This document shows positions 6,687 through 8,989 of a DNA stretch of 8,989 nt, piece by piece (position 1 is the stretch's first letter; every line of letters starts with the position of its first letter). Source of the DNA: CAYOPZ01 sp964406005 (lineage in GTDB: Bacteria; Bacteroidota; Bacteroidia; Bacteroidales; SM23-62); contig CAYOPZ010000057.1 of the NCBI GenBank assembly GCA_964406005.1, forward strand, positions 1 through 8,989. Reading direction: 5' to 3'. Under the pieces are notes generated by a model. The model saw only the letters and a list, made by a program, of their open reading frames with translations, was not told the DNA's origin and did not search any database. The position numbers and the translations under genes were made by a program.

Positions 6687-8989
6687 TTAGAATTGCTCCT
6701 TGCCAAAAGTACTTTCAACTTTTTTGCTTGATTTGCCTTCCATGTTAAAAGTATACGAAGCGCTTAATTGAAGTACCGGACCGTTCAGATTGTATTCTGA
6801 TTCCTGGAGAAATAGTTTCTCGTCATCATTGGCAAATGCACGGGTGCTTACAGTTCTGACATTGGATTTCAGAATATCAAGCACGATCAGGGAGAAATCC
6901 CATCTTTCAAGCTTTTTGGGCCTGTAATTCAATGAAGTGTTTGCCATATAAAGCATTTTATCTCTGCCCTGGGCGGTAACCGTGGCTGAAGTAAAATCAA
7001 TATCTGCAGTAAATACCAAAGATTCTGCCAGATTGAAATTTGCATTCCCTTTTAAACTCCAGTTAATGCTTCTGTTATTCTCCCGGTATCCGAAAATATC
7101 AGCTTTGACTATAAAATTGTACAGTGAACTGCTGATAAAATAACTGGCAAAATCACCTGACATAAAATTCAGGTTCAATTCTATCCCCATTGCCCTGGTA
7201 TTTGCTGAATTGGTATAGCTGCGTATCAGGGTGTTTTCTTCCGGATAGACCGTATTTACACGGAAGACTGCGTTTTCTGTACCCCTGTAAAATCCAAGGA
7301 GGTTGATGGTTGACTTCTTTGCTTTTTGATTGAAAGCAAGTTCAAAATTGGTATGGTATTCCGGTTCAAGGGCAGGATCACCGACAACGTAGACTTCAAA
7401 GTGTTCCCTGTAAAGAAAGGGTGTCATATTTATTAACGGCGGCCTGGTTATTCGTCTGCTGAATGCAAAACCTACTGTATTTACTTCGGATATGGCGTAA
7501 TTCAGATGTATTGAGGGAAACCAATCAAGCTTATTTTCCTCATACCTTGATTTTTTGATCCTATCGAAAATTGTAAAGTAATCGGGATTTTCAATATCAA
7601 TAGCCTGATCCGTGTATTCAAGCCTTAATCCGGTTTCAAAATTAAATTTCCCGAGTCTGCCTGAATAATCAGCATATCCTGCATAGATGCCACGTTTCAG
7701 GTCAATCGAGTTTTCAAAATATTGATAATTGCTCCATTGCTGGCTAATGATATCAAGCGTGTCAAAGTCAAAGCCTCCTTTTATCCGGAAATACTGAGGC
7801 TGGATCCCCAGGTTTAAAGTATGTCCGTTATTCAACCTGCCGATGTATGCAACTGACAGCCTGTAACCGTCAAGAGGGGTTTTGTCTGCCTGTATGAAAT
7901 GCTTTTCCATATCACCTGCAAGCCCGGATCCCGGATTGAGTTCGTATTGCCTGTTATCCATTTCAAACCTCAGTTCAGAATGCTCATATAATCCGGAAAT
8001 TTTCAGGTCGGAATTTTCATTTATATTTTGAGAATAATCAATACTGACCATTTGAAAAATGCCGTATCTCTTTTTCTTATTGGGATTATAAATCCAGGTA
8101 TCATCCACAGGAATACCGGGTATCGGGTTCTTATCAACATCACCAAAAAAAGTATGGTATTTATAAAGGGCATTCCGGCCTTTCGTACTGCTTCCGTACA
8201 AATAGGAAGCAGAAAGAGTTGATGTATTGTTTAATTTATAATCCATCGTCACATTCCCGGAAAAATTTTGCGACCATTCGGTACGCGGGCCTGTCGGTAC
8301 CATGTGGTAATAAGAACCGTTTTCCTGCAACAGGCTCGCGAACCCTGCGCGTTTTCCGTTCACGTTCGTTTCACTGAAACTCAACCCGGCATATAATGAC
8401 ATTTTGTTGTTATTATAAATTAAGTTTAATCCTCCTCCAAACCGGTTGTCGTTTGCATAGAAGTTACTTATTTGATGTGTATAGTTGGCCCAGGGAGCAC
8501 TGCCCAACAGCCCGTTGGCAGAGACTGATAATCCGGATATTCCCGCTTTTTTGATTGAAAGATTAATGATACCGCCTTTCCCCTGTGCATCGTATCTGGC
8601 TGATGGAATGGTGATTATGTCGATGCTCCCGATGTTTTCGGCCTTGATCTGCGCCAGAACAGTTGATGTTTCCATGTATGCAGGCTTCCCGTCTAAATAG
8701 ATCATAAAATCGGGTGTTCCTCTTACTGAAATCATACCGTCCTGATCGATTGACACGGAGGGCAGTTTACTTAACACATCAGCCGCATTCCCTCCTTTTG
8801 TCGTCTGAAAATCCCCGGTATTATAGGTAACCCGGTCTAAATGGGTAATTGCCGTTGTGGTCTGTGTTCTTACAACAACTTCATCCAAAGCGACAGCCAG
8901 GGTACTGAGTCCCACTTCCCCGATATTGATCTGTTTATCCTGCTCATCGATCTGAATATTCTTTATCGTATCGGTTTCATATCCAATAA
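6687..8989 (-). CDS. TonB-dependent-receptor-like outer membrane beta-barrel protein (5' end outside the window)
   Basis: The frame is open from the right edge to the TAA at 6687-6689, giving 766 visible residues. A GTG at 8915 could be taken as a start, but the 24 codons before it (IGYETDTIKN, then INIGEV) read as the end of a CarboxypepD_reg-like N-terminal domain, so the true start and signal peptide lie beyond the edge. Visible residues ~35-145 are a plug domain: DEVVV, AADVLSKLPSVSIDQDG, SVRGTPDFMIYLDGKP, and the closing ARYDAQGKGGIINLSIKK. The rest is a beta-barrel rich in alternating aromatic strands, ending VLQLSASYTFN followed by a short ~18-residue polar tail. The layout fits the Bacteroidota OMP_b-brl_3 family, smaller than SusC and with no SusD partner here. 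It probably imports or binds an unknown ligand at the outer membrane using TonB. The gene is separated by 250 bp from the kinase, so co-transcription is uncertain. Confidence 0.9.
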   Translation of the reverse strand, partial: IGYETDTIKNIQIDEQDKQINIGEVGLSTLAVALDEVVVRTQTTTAITHLDRVTYNTGDFQTTKGGNAADVLSKLPSVSIDQDGMISVRGTPDFMIYLDGKPAYMETSTVLAQIKAENIGSIDIITIPSARYDAQGKGGIINLSIKKAGISGLSVSANGLLGSAPWANYTHQISNFYANDNRFGGGLNLIYNNNKMSLYAGLSFSETNVNGKRAGFASLLQENGSYYHMVPTGPRTEWSQNFSGNVTMDYKLNNTSTLSASYLYGSSTKGRNALYKYHTFFGDVDKNPIPGIPVDDTWIYNPNKKKRYGIFQMVSIDYSQNINENSDLKISGLYEHSELRFEMDNRQYELNPGSGLAGDMEKHFIQADKTPLDGYRLSVAYIGRLNNGHTLNLGIQPQYFRIKGGFDFDTLDIISQQWSNYQYFENSIDLKRGIYAGYADYSGRLGKFNFETGLRLEYTDQAIDIENPDYFTIFDRIKKSRYEENKLDWFPSIHLNYAISEVNTVGFAFSRRITRPPLINMTPFLYREHFEVYVVGDPALEPEYHTNFELAFNQKAKKSTINLLGFYRGTENAVFRVNTVYPEENTLIRSYTNSANTRAMGIELNLNFMSGDFASYFISSSLYNFIVKADIFGYRENNRSINWSLKGNANFNLAESLVFTADIDFTSATVTAQGRDKMLYMANTSLNYRPKKLERWDFSLIVLDILKSNVRTVSTRAFANDDEKLFLQESEYNLNGPVLQLSASYTFNMEGKSSKKVESTFGKEQF

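Noticed and set aside
6687..8915. GTG start at 8915 for the outer-membrane protein
   Set aside because: The frame is open to the window edge, and the codons before 8915 encode the end of a CarboxypepD_reg-like domain. No signal peptide follows the GTG.
1..8989. CRISPR arrays, tRNA/rRNA genes, insertion sequences, attachment sites
   Set aside because: No regularly spaced repeats, no tRNA-like cloverleaf, no transposase and no terminal inverted repeats were seen; almost all of the window is coding on one strand.

Overview
The window reads as part of a Bacteroidota chromosome, possibly Bacteroidales or a relative; this is inferred and the genus is not identifiable. The evidence is a moderate-to-low G+C content, start codons preceded by A/T-rich sequence instead of Shine-Dalgarno sites, a CarboxypepD_reg-like/plug/beta-barrel outer-membrane protein, and a REC-SpoIIE phosphatase whose linker (SINYAEKIQHAVL) is of a type common in this phylum. 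All four genes lie on the minus strand, so transcription runs from the right edge to the left edge. The first and last genes are cut by the window.

Right part (8989 to 6687): the C-terminal ~766 residues of a TonB-dependent-receptor-like outer-membrane protein. Its start is outside the window. A 250-bp gap (6437-6686) follows. It has no gene and no convincing intrinsic terminator, but it does carry nested inverted repeats.

Centre and left (6436 to 1): a tightly packed signalling cluster. (1) A 1339-aa membrane hybrid histidine kinase with a Cache-like periplasmic sensor, five PAS domains, HisKA/HATPase, a receiver and an Hpt-like C-terminal tail that lacks the phospho-accepting histidine. 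(2) After 10 bp, a 389-aa REC-SpoIIE/PP2C phosphatase. (3) After 80 bp, a receiver joined by a coiled coil to a region laid out like a histidine kinase, in which the phospho-histidine is replaced by lysine and the N, G1 and G2 ATP-binding boxes are not recognisable. This third protein appears to be a pseudo-histidine kinase. Its receiver is about 60% identical to that of the phosphatase, with every catalytic residue at the same number.

A reasonable reading (inference) is that the membrane kinase senses an envelope or cytoplasmic signal and phosphorylates two sibling receivers. One would control a serine/threonine phosphatase. The other would control a catalytically dead kinase-like module acting by binding. 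The phosphatase's substrate (a STAS or anti-sigma partner) is not in the window. The pseudo-kinase next to a PP2C response regulator is the least ordinary part of the region.
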